64,000 nt of DNA from Oscillatoria salina IIICB1 (GTDB lineage: Bacteria; Cyanobacteriota; Cyanobacteriia; Cyanobacteriales; SIO1D9): positions 1-64,000 of the forward strand of contig NZ_JAAHBQ010000025.1 in NCBI RefSeq assembly GCF_020144665.1, in the 5' to 3' direction. Position 1 is the first letter of the stretch. Every line of letters starts with the position of its first letter. A program made the translations under genes and the position numbers. This document shows positions 56,157 to 64,000 of the stretch, piece after piece. Under the pieces are notes generated by a model. That model saw only the letters and a program-made list of their open reading frames with translations. It ran no database searches and was not told where the DNA came from.

Positions 56157-56607
56157 TGTCAAGTCTTGGCTGAAAAAATTGCCTAAGCTATCACTAGGGT
56201 TACTTTTAGTCACCTATATCGTTTTCGGCTATATTATTTCGAGCGAAACTGACTCTTGGCAAATTTGGCTATTGTCAGCAGGTTTGGTTTTCCTGATTGC
56301 GTTAGGGTTTGCTGCGCCGATTAAATTAATCAGAACTTGTTTTGGCAGTTTAATCCAAACTGACACTAGAGCTTTTATCTCAGTGATTTTTTTGGCGTTT
56401 GCGGTGGTGGTAATGTTTACTTGGATGAAGTTGTTTATCCGGTTATTAGTTCTGATCTGTGCAGGTGCTTTAGCCCGCCTGGATTTGCAAATGGCTGAAT
56501 ACGAGGAATGGGCAGCTTTTGGGGTTATGGCAGTTATTTGTCTGGGCGGTTTCGCTTTAGGTTTAGTTACTCATCAGTTAATTACTGGTTTTGAGTTACC
56601 AACTTAG
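56146..56607 (+). CDS. Four-helix membrane protein with start codon in IS end
   Basis: A 153-residue integral membrane protein with about four hydrophobic segments (about residues 14-30, 40-55, 78-108 and 125-145). I do not recognise the family. The only early start is GTG at 56146, which lies within the right-end hairpin of the adjacent tnpB remnant. The first few codons (GEDVKSW) are therefore partly of transposon origin, and the native start may have been displaced. An in-frame TTG at about 56179 is the next possible start. The stop overlaps the end of the convergent gene by 4 nt. Confidence 0.65.
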   Translation: MGEDVKSWLKKLPKLSLGLLLVTYIVFGYIISSETDSWQIWLLSAGLVFLIALGFAAPIKLIRTCFGSLIQTDTRAFISVIFLAFAVVVMFTWMKLFIRLLVLICAGALARLDLQMAEYEEWAAFGVMAVICLGGFALGLVTHQLITGFELPT

Positions 56608-57416
56608 TCTTCTTCTGGTGGGATTACTTGTAATCTTCCTTCCGGGGTAACAACGATTTTACCACCGAGTTCTTGAATGCGACGAATTGCCGTTTCGCGA
56701 GTGCGATCGTCTACTGCATTTTGGAAAACAGTCATCCAACCAAAAATTTGAGCCGATTTACTGTCAGGATTTTTGGCTAAAGATGCGGCGGTTTTACGGG
56801 AAAGTTCGGCGACATAATCGCTATCTTCTTCGGAAGAGATATCCGCCCATTCTGCTGCGGTTTCGTAAGATTTTCTGGCTGCTTCGCTATCTCCTAAGAA
56901 GAGTAATTCGTCGGTTCCTTTGATTCGCCAGAGAAAGTAAGATCCAGAGGGAACTTCTGGAGTCATTGACTTTAATCCTTTTTCCATGATCGCAATAGAA
57001 CGTTCTGGTTGGGCAGTATAAATCGCTCCGCTTACGGAAGCGTAGTAATAAGCAAATCGGAACAGAGGATCGCGATCGATAATAATGTCAAAGTAATCTA
57101 AACTTAGTCCATAACCGGTCGCTCTACGAGCTTCTACATCGCCAAAATACTGAAGAAATTGCAGGAACACCCAATCAGCAAATAAGTTGTCAAAGCCGAA
57201 AGTTGGTGCTTTTTTCAGTAAGTTAAGACGAACTTGTTCTAATTGTTCTTCTTTCTGGAAATCTTCGACAGATTTTTGGTTACTTTCCTGAGTAATACTT
57301 TCTAGTTGCGGGGCTTGCAGCCAGCCTATTGTCACGATTCCCGCGACGATTACTACGGCTAACCATAAGTATTGAGTGAGGTGGGAATACTTTTTCATGG
57401 CTATTGACATAATCAA
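56604..57416 (-). CDS. Membrane-anchored TPR-like protein
   Basis: A 270-residue protein with one N-terminal membrane helix (about residues 17-33, LWLAVVIVAGIVTIGWL) and a helical soluble domain. Recognisable parts are NLLKKAPTFGFDNLFADWVFLQFLQYFGD, GLSLDYFDIIIDRDPLFRFAYYYAS and SEAARKSYETAAEWADIS, which read like TPR units. It likely faces the lumen or periplasm. The last 25 residues (GGKIVVTPEGRLQVIPPEED) form a strand-rich tail. Function is unknown. Alternative ATG starts at codons 3 and 7 cannot be excluded. Convergent with and overlapping the previous gene by 4 nt. Confidence 0.75.
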   Translation of the reverse strand: MIMSIAMKKYSHLTQYLWLAVVIVAGIVTIGWLQAPQLESITQESNQKSVEDFQKEEQLEQVRLNLLKKAPTFGFDNLFADWVFLQFLQYFGDVEARRATGYGLSLDYFDIIIDRDPLFRFAYYYASVSGAIYTAQPERSIAIMEKGLKSMTPEVPSGSYFLWRIKGTDELLFLGDSEAARKSYETAAEWADISSEEDSDYVAELSRKTAASLAKNPDSKSAQIFGWMTVFQNAVDDRTRETAIRRIQELGGKIVVTPEGRLQVIPPEED

Positions 57417-57562
57417 TAATTTGTGGTAAGAAACATTGGAGTGGAACTGGAAGAAAAGTTGTCATCCAGCGATCGCCGAATGGAAAAAATTGGGTAAGTT
57501 AAAGATAGGGAGAGTCGCTTGCGGCGATCGCGTTACTACTATTATCAGCCTAACAATCAGCC

Positions 57563-57961
57563 ATGTCTGACAAAAAAAAGTTTAAGATGATTATCACGCT
57601 GCTTTCAGCTACAGCCTTCCTGGGCTCGACAATTGTCGGCATTTACAGTATGTTAGCTGGTAGCACTCGGCAACAAGTAGAAGCCGCCTCAACGACGCAA
57701 ACAGCCTCGATAGAGCAACAGCTAGTAGAGCAAGAAAAAGGTTTTGAGCGAGTCTTAGAGCGAGAGCCAGAAAATCAGTTTGCGCTTCAAGGATTAGTTG
57801 ATACTAGATTAAAAATGGAAGACTTTGAAGGCGCGATCGCCCCAATGGAAAAACTGGTAGAGTTGAACCCAGAGCAACCAGAGTATAATGCCTTGTTAGC
57901 GGCGATCGAGCAGCAAGCAGCTAATAGAAATTCTGTAAAGTCTGGTAGTGAAAATAAATAA
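57563..57961 (+). CDS. Small TPR protein with N-terminal membrane helix
   Basis: A 132-residue protein with a basic N-terminus (SDKKKFKM), one membrane or signal-anchor helix (about residues 9-32), a Gln/Ala-rich linker and two TPR-like helix pairs (QEKGFERVLEREPENQFALQGLVDTRLKMEDFEGAI...). The partner is unknown; its layout fits a membrane-attached adaptor. It is divergent from the membrane-anchored TPR-like gene, which may be functionally related because both are short anchored TPR proteins. ATG at 57563. Confidence 0.75.
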   Translation: MSDKKKFKMIITLLSATAFLGSTIVGIYSMLAGSTRQQVEAASTTQTASIEQQLVEQEKGFERVLEREPENQFALQGLVDTRLKMEDFEGAIAPMEKLVELNPEQPEYNALLAAIEQQAANRNSVKSGSENK

Positions 57962-58017
57962 CCAGTTCAAGTATATATTTAACTAATTATTTATTTTTAA
58001 ACAAAACTGAACTAATA

Positions 58018-60330
58018 ATGAAATGTAATATTTGTCAATCTCAAACCTACCAGTTCTCAAATGCAAAAATATTAAATAAATACAAGATAGATTATTTTCA
58101 ATGTTCAAACTGTGGCTTTGTTCAAACTGAAGAACCCTTTTGGTTAAAAGAAGCATATTCCCAAGCAATAGCTTCTAGCGATGTAGGTTTAGTATATAGG
58201 AATCTAAATTTTGCTAAGATAGTTAGTGGGATAATTTTCCATAAGTTTGACCATAATGCTAATTTTCTTGACTATGGAGCCGGATATGGTTTATTTGTTC
58301 GGCTGATGAGAGATGCAGGATTCAATTTTTATTGGGAAGATAAATTTTGTCAAAATATTTTTGCAAAAGGGTTTGAGTCAACAAAAGATAGAAAGTACGA
58401 ATTAGTTACAGCATTTGAGGTGTTTGAGCATTTTGTAAATCCTCTTAGCGAAATAGAAAATATCTTAAAATATTCACAAAATATTTTATTTAGTACAGAA
58501 TTACTGCCATCTACGAATCCCAAACCCAATCAATGGTGGTATTACGCTTTAGAAGAAGGACAACACATTTCTCTCTACACCAAGAAAGCTTTATTGATTA
58601 TTGCCGATCGATTTAATTTTCAATTATATTCTAATGACTCATCATTACATTTACTAACTCCTAAAAAACTTTCACCACTTTTATTTAATTATTTGTCTAC
58701 TTCGGAATTAATAAAAAAGGAATCACTACTTCATAAAGACTATTTACAACTAACAGGAAAGATTGCCGATAGTCAAGATAAGAAACAAAAGAATGAGGAT
58801 AACAATGCTCATAAGATGATTCCGGTATCGAAACTAAGAATTATTATTGATGGCGTGTTTTTCCAGTTATATAAAACTGGTATTGCTCGTGTGTGGCAGT
58901 CTTTGTTAGAAACATGGGTTGAAAATGGTTTTTCTCAACATATCCTTGTTTTAGATCGAGGGGGAACTGCTCCAGAAATTCCCGGTATTCAGTATCGCTT
59001 AGTCCCCCCTTACGACTATAGAAGAACTGATGCAGATCGCGAAATGCTACAGCAGATTTGCGAAGAAGAAAGTTCGGATTTATTTATTTCAACCTATTAC
59101 ACAACTCCGATAACAACACCCTCTGTTTTCATGGGTTATGACATGATTCCAGAGGTAATGAAAGCAGACTTAAACCATCCGATGTGGCGAGAAAAACATC
59201 AGGCAATAAGACACGCTTCTGCTTACATTACAATTTCGGAAAATACTGCCAAAGATTTAGTTAAATATTTCCCAGAAATATCTTTAGATTCAGTAACAGT
59301 AGCTCATTGTGGAGTTAGCAGTAAATTTTCACCTGCCCGCTTAGAAGAAATTAATACTTTTAAAAACAAATACGGGATTGCTAAACCTTATTTTCTACTC
59401 GTTGGTGCTACTGGAGGTTATAAAAATACAATATTGTTCTTTAAATCTTTTGCTAAAATTGTTAGTAAATCAGGATTTGAAGTCATTTGTACGGGCAAAG
59501 GTGGTGCGCTAGATGAAGAATTTAGAGCTTACTCTTCTGGTAGTGTAGTGCATACGTTACGACTCGGCGATGAAGAGTTGAGAACTGCATATTCTGGTGC
59601 TGTAGCATTAGTTTATCCATCTAAATATGAAGGGTTCGGGATGCCTATTATTGAAGCAATGGCTTGTGGTTGTCCGGTAATTACTTGTCCTAATGGCTCA
59701 ATTCCAGAAGTAGCTGAAGAAGCAGTAATGTATGTTAGCGACGAGGATATTAATGGGTTAGCTAATGCTCTTTGCGATCTACAAAAGCCCGAAGTTCGTA
59801 ATTCGTTAGTTGCCGCAGGATTGAAACAAGCCAAAAAATTCTCTTGGGAAACAATGGCAGAAAAGGTGAGTGCTGCATTAATAAAAGCTACTCTCTTACG
59901 GTTGAATCTCAAGGAGATTAATTTAATCATTTTTCCTGATTGGTCACAACCCGAAGAAGCATTAGGTTACGAATTGCAACAAGTGCTAAAGGCGATCGCC
60001 ACTCACTCAGACAAAAACCAGATTACTCTACTCCTACACATCGAGGATATCTCTGAAGAAGATGCTCAATTATTATTATCTGCTGTCGCCATGAATTTGT
60101 TAATGGAAGAAGACTTAGATGTTTCTGAAGGACCGGAAATTTCTTTCCTGGGACAACTGAGTGAAATCCAGTGGGAATCTCTCCTTCCCCAAATTCAAGC
60201 CAGAATTATCCTTGAAAACGAAAATCAAGCCCATTCCACTCGTTACTTACCTGCGAATTTTACTTCTCATCACTTAGATAATCTCCAAGCAGAAATAAAA
60301 TTTAGCTCGTATAGGGGAAGGGGAACCTAG
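58018..60330 (+). CDS. Fused methyltransferase and family 4 glycosyltransferase
   Basis: A 770-residue two-enzyme protein. The N-terminus has a zinc-ribbon-like pair (CNICQS and CSNCGF) followed by a class I SAM-dependent methyltransferase (about 75-215; FLDYGAGYGLFVRLMRDAG, then AFEVFEHFVNPLSEI) of the type that modifies sugars. From about 275 a GT-B glycosyltransferase follows (RIIIDGVFFQLYKTGIARVW; KPYFLLVGATGGYKN; YPSKYEGFGMPIIEAMACGCPVI; GSIPEVAEEAVMYV). The last 140 residues (about 630-770) form an extra domain with INLIIFPDWSQPEEALGYEL. It probably builds and methylates a glycan. The start is ATG at 58018. A SPINDLY-type glycosyltransferase and a pilin lie downstream on the other strand. 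Confidence 0.9.
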   Translation: MKCNICQSQTYQFSNAKILNKYKIDYFQCSNCGFVQTEEPFWLKEAYSQAIASSDVGLVYRNLNFAKIVSGIIFHKFDHNANFLDYGAGYGLFVRLMRDAGFNFYWEDKFCQNIFAKGFESTKDRKYELVTAFEVFEHFVNPLSEIENILKYSQNILFSTELLPSTNPKPNQWWYYALEEGQHISLYTKKALLIIADRFNFQLYSNDSSLHLLTPKKLSPLLFNYLSTSELIKKESLLHKDYLQLTGKIADSQDKKQKNEDNNAHKMIPVSKLRIIIDGVFFQLYKTGIARVWQSLLETWVENGFSQHILVLDRGGTAPEIPGIQYRLVPPYDYRRTDADREMLQQICEEESSDLFISTYYTTPITTPSVFMGYDMIPEVMKADLNHPMWREKHQAIRHASAYITISENTAKDLVKYFPEISLDSVTVAHCGVSSKFSPARLEEINTFKNKYGIAKPYFLLVGATGGYKNTILFFKSFAKIVSKSGFEVICTGKGGALDEEFRAYSSGSVVHTLRLGDEELRTAYSGAVALVYPSKYEGFGMPIIEAMACGCPVITCPNGSIPEVAEEAVMYVSDEDINGLANALCDLQKPEVRNSLVAAGLKQAKKFSWETMAEKVSAALIKATLLRLNLKEINLIIFPDWSQPEEALGYELQQVLKAIATHSDKNQITLLLHIEDISEEDAQLLLSAVAMNLLMEEDLDVSEGPEISFLGQLSEIQWESLLPQIQARIILENENQAHSTRYLPANFTSHHLDNLQAEIKFSSYRGRGT

Positions 60331-60451
60331 TTTATTTAGCTACGTTTAGCTACTAGCTAATTTGTAGAAACAGACGAAGATACTGTTAACAAATCTTTGA
60401 AAAAAGTTCTAAAGCTATCAAAAAATCGCACCTAAAATTACTATTATAATT

Positions 60452-60728
60452 ATGCCAAATTTATATATTATTGGAGGTGCAAACGGTTCTGGTAAAACTA
60501 CTACCGCCCGACAAACACTTCCTAATCTTTTAGGAGTTTTAGAATATGTAAACGCTGATGAAATTGCTGCGGGGCTTTCTCCTTTTAACCTAGAATCAGT
60601 TATGCGATACTTGGATCGTCTATAATAATTCTGGAGTTGAACCTCAGTTAGTAGCTCAATCAGGTGATAAACAAGAGGTAATTATCTATGAATCCTCAAT
60701 TTGGAATCAAATCATCCTCAATGAATAA
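60452..60728 (+). pseudogene. Internally deleted zeta-toxin-like kinase gene
   Basis: A P-loop kinase of the zeta-toxin-like family was here. The 5' part encodes MPNLYIIGGANGSGKTTTAR and EYVNADEIAAGLSPFN, ending in a stop at 60625. The 3' part continues in another frame: from about 60610 it reads W-IVYNNSGVEPQLVAQSGD and then IIYESSIWNQIILNE, with stop at 60726-60728, which is the normal C-terminus of the family. The central part of about 100 residues is missing. The deletion therefore joined head and tail out of frame, and no functional product is expected. Confidence 0.85.
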
Positions 60729-60909
60729 ACAGGAAATTCCTGTCGGCGAACTCCATCAAAAAATCGATGCTGGAGTTAAAAGTGCGATCGCTAAAGCCAT
60801 AGAAAGACATCGCCGACTCGGAGAATCGATTAGTATTTGGCAAGATGGAAAAGTCGTTACTTTGACCGCAGACCAAATTCCTCCACCTTCATCAAGTTAT
60901 CAAAGTTAG
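60721..60909 (+). CDS. Small partner of a zeta-toxin-like gene (antitoxin candidate)
   Basis: A 62-residue protein, MNKQEIPVGELHQKIDAGVK followed by a helical segment and a Trp/Asp turn (SIWQDGKVVTLTADQIPPP). I choose ATG at 60721 because it overlaps the stop of the kinase remnant (ATGAATAA), the usual coupling of such pairs; an upstream ATG at 60688 lies inside the kinase tail. Its frame is intact although its partner is broken. The antitoxin role is inference from gene order. The end overlaps the convergent GT41 gene by 4 nt. Confidence 0.65.
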   Translation: MNKQEIPVGELHQKIDAGVKSAIAKAIERHRRLGESISIWQDGKVVTLTADQIPPPSSSYQS

Positions 60910-63077
60910 CTGTTATAACGCTGCCACATTTGTCGATAAGCATTCTCCATCTCGCGAGTAAACTGCTTTGCATTCCAAAGCGGCGAAGTTTGCCGAGACT
61001 TTTGCAACTTCCAAGCAACTTTTTGCCTTAAACTTTCATCTGTACCAAAACGAATTCCCCACTCAACATATTCTTCAGCAGTTGTGGCAATTCCCTCAGT
61101 TACGCCCACATTAGTCATAAAAGCATAACTATTGCGAGCAGCAAATTGTTTTCCCACTCGCGTTACTAAAGGAATACCCAACCAGAGAGTTTCTAAAGTC
61201 GTAGTTGCACCGTTATAAGGAAAAGTATCTAAGACCACATCAGCAATTTGTAAATTTGCTCGATGAGTATATTCATCGCGATCGATGTCTAAAAATATTA
61301 ATCTTCTGGGGTCTACTTTCTCTGCTTCAGCAATTTCCGTGAAAAACTTTTGAATCGTCTCCTTATCTGCCGTACCCTTAATTAAAAAGTAGCTATTATC
61401 AACATTTTTCAGGATTCTCATTTGCAAGCGAGTAGTTTCTGGATGACGCTTAAATCCCCTTTGGCTACTTAAATAAACTACCGCATCTTCAGGAATATTT
61501 AAGCGATCGCGTCGCAAAGTAGGTATCCCAATTTCAAATCCGTTGACGGCGACATAAGTTTGGGGTAATCGCCAAATTGTTTCCCGATAATATTCTTGGG
61601 CATTTTTTGGCAAAACATAAGGATCGGCGATGAAATAATCAATAGCTGGTAGTCCCGAAGCATCCCAGCCCAGCCAAGTAACTTGTATTGGTGCGGGTTT
61701 CAATGCCATCACTGTACAAGTAGTATCTAAGGTAACGCTGTCCAAGTCAACGAGAATATCAATTTCATCTTCTCTAATTTGGGTAGCAATAGCTGCGGTA
61801 TCGACACCAAAGCTGCGAACAGTATCTACTTTTTCCACAAACCAATTTTGCGTAAATGGGTTTTCGAGATTTTGGTTGATTAAGTAAAGATAAGTTTGGC
61901 AAGATTCTGCATCGCTATAGTGAAAAAGCCACCGACTCAACCAACCCACAGAATGAGAACGTAAGGTACTAGCAAGATAACCTATTTTTAAACGTCGCGA
62001 TTTTGCTAAATTATTTGACCAAGATTGCTTAAATAAATCTGGACGCAGGGCTTGTAAATTTTCTTGGAAAATTTGAGCTACCTGATTTTGGAACCAACGA
62101 TCTTCTTCTGGCCGATCTTGAAGATAAGGTAAAAAAGATGTATCTACAATTATACTGTTGCGAACAACTTCCGGTTGAGCAGTAGTTTGATGTTTCTCAA
62201 AGATTGACAAGAGTAAAGACTTATGATTTTTTGCCACTGGTGCGGCTTCTCCCCAAGCACCCGCCGATAGTAAAACTTTAAGTAACTCATGGTTTGCTAC
62301 CAGTTTTGAGTTGAGACTATGACAGCGTTTATATAAATCTTTTGCTACTTGAATCGCTTCTTGATAGCATCCTGCTTTTAGGTAAAAACTTGACAAATGC
62401 TTTTGAGGATCGAGATTATTTGGCTCTAGCTGAAGACAAAGCTCCATCAAGCGAGCAGCAAATTTCGGTTCGTGGTATTTATGAGCTATCTGAGTTGCAG
62501 TTTTAATAGCAGGATAAATAAATTCTGCTGGCTTTTGAATATAAGGAAGACAAGCTTCGACAAATTTTAAAGTTTCTGCGGAAGGAAATTCTAAAAATTG
62601 GATAATTATTTTTAAGAGTAACTTTGAATCTATATCCCCAGGCTGATGTTTAGTCAATAATTCTGTGAGATGCCAATCTTGTAGTAGCTCATCAGAAAAA
62701 TTGTTAATTTCTAGAGATAATTCTAGTAAATAAAGTACATTTTCGAGATAATTAGGAGCAATTTCACGTAAATGTTGCCGGATTAGCCAACTAATCTCTT
62801 GATGATTTAATTCTTTTTGTCTTTCAGCTTCTTTAGTCAGTATTTGCACTAATTCTTGAATCCATTTTGCTTCTGTATCGGGAGTAGCTTGAGCAAGAGC
62901 CAAAAACCAAGTTGTTTGAGCTACTTCTTCTTCTCCGCTTAACAGATAAGCAAGTCCTAAATACCAATAACTAGCAGTGTTATTCTCATCAGTTTCAATG
63001 TTTTGTTCGCAAAAATTAATTAATTCCTGGTAATTATCCTCTGAAAGTAGGGTTTCTGCTTGCTGGAGAAAATTCAT
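60906..63077 (-). CDS. TPR-containing O-GlcNAc transferase-like glycosyltransferase (SPINDLY/GT41)
   Basis: A 723-residue protein. Residues 1 to about 340 form TPR-like helices (CYQEAIQVAKDLYKRC; LMELCLQLEPNNLDPQKHL), and about 365-720 is a GT41-type GT-B domain. Diagnostic parts are KIGYLASTLRSHSVGWLSRWL, IDILVDLDSVTLDT, PIQVTWLGWDASGLPAIDYFIAD, FKRHPETTRLQMRIL and the donor-site NGATTTLETLWLGIPLVT. In bacteria such enzymes add sugars to surface or secreted proteins or to glycans. Lying next to the pilin gene and a fused methyltransferase-glycosyltransferase, pilus or surface glycosylation is a reasonable inference. ATG start at 63077. Confidence 0.92.
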   Translation of the reverse strand: MNFLQQAETLLSEDNYQELINFCEQNIETDENNTASYWYLGLAYLLSGEEEVAQTTWFLALAQATPDTEAKWIQELVQILTKEAERQKELNHQEISWLIRQHLREIAPNYLENVLYLLELSLEINNFSDELLQDWHLTELLTKHQPGDIDSKLLLKIIIQFLEFPSAETLKFVEACLPYIQKPAEFIYPAIKTATQIAHKYHEPKFAARLMELCLQLEPNNLDPQKHLSSFYLKAGCYQEAIQVAKDLYKRCHSLNSKLVANHELLKVLLSAGAWGEAAPVAKNHKSLLLSIFEKHQTTAQPEVVRNSIIVDTSFLPYLQDRPEEDRWFQNQVAQIFQENLQALRPDLFKQSWSNNLAKSRRLKIGYLASTLRSHSVGWLSRWLFHYSDAESCQTYLYLINQNLENPFTQNWFVEKVDTVRSFGVDTAAIATQIREDEIDILVDLDSVTLDTTCTVMALKPAPIQVTWLGWDASGLPAIDYFIADPYVLPKNAQEYYRETIWRLPQTYVAVNGFEIGIPTLRRDRLNIPEDAVVYLSSQRGFKRHPETTRLQMRILKNVDNSYFLIKGTADKETIQKFFTEIAEAEKVDPRRLIFLDIDRDEYTHRANLQIADVVLDTFPYNGATTTLETLWLGIPLVTRVGKQFAARNSYAFMTNVGVTEGIATTAEEYVEWGIRFGTDESLRQKVAWKLQKSRQTSPLWNAKQFTREMENAYRQMWQRYNS

Positions 63078-63376
63078 TTTAATTACCTAAAAAACAATGG
63101 GTAATCTCTAAAGATTACCCGTTAAATTTAGATTTGTTTCTTAAAAGTCAGTTTTGCTGACTTGGTACGCCAAAAATTTTGGCAGTTTTAGTGAAAAGCA
63201 ACACTAAGAATGTGTAAGTAAAATTGAGCGTCAGGTGTAGGTTGAATTGACAATATTTAACTCAAAAAACTTCTTTTTGGGCGGCACATCTAACTTAAGT
63301 GCAAAATACATCAACTTTACTCTTACCCAAAATCTTAGCTGCCGCCACAGCCACCGCCTGCTCCGCCCGATCCTAC
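63078..63376. other. Gap between the pilin and GT41 genes
   Basis: No separate gene is visible. Its right edge holds an in-frame Gly-rich extension directly behind the pilin stop (63335-63376). Further left are a GCCAAAA/TTTTGGC palindrome (about 63168-63183) and the pilin terminator at 63089-63120. Confidence 0.6.
63089..63120 (-). terminator. Rho-independent terminator of the pilin transcript
   Basis: GGGTAATC (63099-63106) and GATTACCC (63113-63120) pair perfectly; on the minus strand the stem is followed by ATTGTTTTTT. It lies just before the GT41 start, so pilin and GT41 are separate transcripts. Confidence 0.75.
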
Positions 63377-63946
63377 TTAACTTCCTAAAGCTTTACTAGC
63401 ATTCTGACAACTAGGTGGCTGATTGGTGGTCGCGTTGGATTTGATATAATTTAATGAAGCAAAACCACCAACTAATCCAGGTACATCTGATTGACAAATA
63501 ATCGAACCAGTAACAGCATTATTCGATTTGTTGGTATAGGCTTCTACGCCACCTTCATAACTACGCCATTCTCCTAGTGCATTTGCAGTTGTAATGACTA
63601 GGGTGCCATCAGTGTCATCAGGCTCCATATTGTAGTTATAATTCTTAGTTGTTGTTGTACCAGTGTCACCAGTAAGACTACCAGTAGCTAACTCGTCATA
63701 GCTAGTAGCAAAGCTTCCATCTTCACCAGCATATCTGATGCCTTGTTGTTTGTTAACTGTAGCGACGTTTTGTTTCGCTTCTGACTCTTTGGCTTTGTTA
63801 CTTTGGTTGAGGAAGTTAGGTAAAGCAATAGCAGCCAAAATACCGATAATGATGATTACAACCAATAGCTCAATCAGGGTAAAACCTGCATTTGCTTTTT
63901 TCTTGTTGAGGAGTTGGAGGTATTTTAATTTCAGGTCGCTCTTCAT
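63377..63946 (-). CDS. pilA: Type IV pilin-like protein
   Basis: A 189-residue prepilin. The 21-residue basic leader ends in Gly, followed by the class III cleavage and methylation site FTLIE (mature residues 1-5, with Glu5 present) and the hydrophobic assembly helix (LLVVIIIIGILAAIALPNFL). The C-terminal globular domain has two Cys (SIICQS and PSCQNA), placed to form the disulfide-bonded D-region of pilins. It resembles the cyanobacterial PilA/GspH group used for motility, adhesion and DNA uptake. The gene symbol reflects family only, because many paralogues exist. GTCTCTCC precedes the ATG at 63946, with AAGGAGAGAC about 10 nt upstream on the coding strand. The stop TAA is followed in frame by a Gly-rich extension. 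Confidence 0.9.
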   Translation of the reverse strand: MKSDLKLKYLQLLNKKKANAGFTLIELLVVIIIIGILAAIALPNFLNQSNKAKESEAKQNVATVNKQQGIRYAGEDGSFATSYDELATGSLTGDTGTTTTKNYNYNMEPDDTDGTLVITTANALGEWRSYEGGVEAYTNKSNNAVTGSIICQSDVPGLVGGFASLNYIKSNATTNQPPSCQNASKALGS

Positions 63947-64000
63947 TTTTTAGTCTCTCCTTGAGGTTGGAAATTGCTTGCTTTTTCTCTACTGAAACTA

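Overview
The window is chromosomal DNA of a cyanobacterium. The HIP1 octamer GCGATCGC and its relatives recur throughout. Markers of oxygenic phototrophs are present: allophycocyanin alpha-B (ApcD), the plastid-type ribosomal protein PSRP-3/Ycf65, a separate atpD-atpC (beta-epsilon) operon, a cyanobacterial-type GshA, a UbiA-type prenyltransferase, ADP-glucose glycogen metabolism and XisH/XisI. The many heptanucleotide STRR-like arrays and other intergenic repeats suggest a large-genome, probably filamentous or colonial species. I cannot name the genus.

Layout. 0.3-8 kb: gshA, trmL, a long structured leader followed by a LysM/M23 cell-wall hydrolase, tRNA-Met(CAU) and a GH133 glycogen debranching enzyme. 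8-16 kb: a 2-Cys peroxiredoxin, a peroxiredoxin-like protein, a J-domain protein, glgC, a Uma2 protein and ppk1. 15.9-20.5 kb, all on the minus strand: a reactive-sulfur locus with a TauE/SafE exporter, a rhodanese-DUF2892 membrane protein, an ETHE1-like persulfide dioxygenase, a second rhodanese, a DUF442 phosphatase-fold protein, an orphan Rieske protein and a stand-alone DUF2892 protein. 20.8-23.4 kb: tRNA-Ala(GGC), a small membrane protein, hisF and divergent ruvB. 23.4-25.3 kb: an Rpn/PD-(D/E)XK nuclease gene followed by three 350-bp tandem copies of its 3' end. 25.5-31 kb: xisH-xisI, a TPR lipoprotein or secreted protein, a repeat-rich gap, a HAD hydrolase, PSRP-3 and atpD-atpC. 31.5-36 kb: small membrane proteins (including a 36-residue one), a fibrillin-like protein, a seven-copy 64-bp repeat array, an exopolyphosphatase and UbiA. 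36-45 kb: a large STRR block, a 1313-residue hybrid histidine kinase, a LOG-like protein, sodB, ispF, an isochorismatase-family hydrolase, a second Uma2 protein and a BadF-type kinase. 45-55.5 kb: a giant nSTAND-WD40 protein, asnS, small conserved proteins, an RsbW-like ATPase, rlmD and apcD. 55.5-64 kb: a candidate antisense-strand sRNA, an IS200/IS605 tnpB remnant, membrane and TPR proteins, a methyltransferase-glycosyltransferase fusion, a decayed zeta-toxin-like module, a SPINDLY/GT41 glycosyltransferase and a type IV pilin.

How the parts fit. The sulfur locus can plausibly oxidise glutathione persulfide to sulfite (dioxygenase), move sulfane sulfur (two rhodaneses) and export sulfite (TauE). 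The Rieske protein inside it is the unexplained partner. Glycogen turnover (glgC, debranching enzyme), polyphosphate turnover (ppk1, ppx) and peroxide/superoxide defence (two Prx-type proteins, SodB) are each represented by several genes. The 58-64 kb end combines two glycosyltransferases with a pilin, which suggests pilus or surface glycosylation.

The items I consider most worth a second look are the Rpn 3'-end tandem array (possible free-standing antitoxin-like fragments), the in-frame Gly-rich extension behind the pilin stop codon, the sRNA candidate next to apcD, the tnpB remnant that supplies the start codon of the next gene, and the Rieske-containing persulfide locus.
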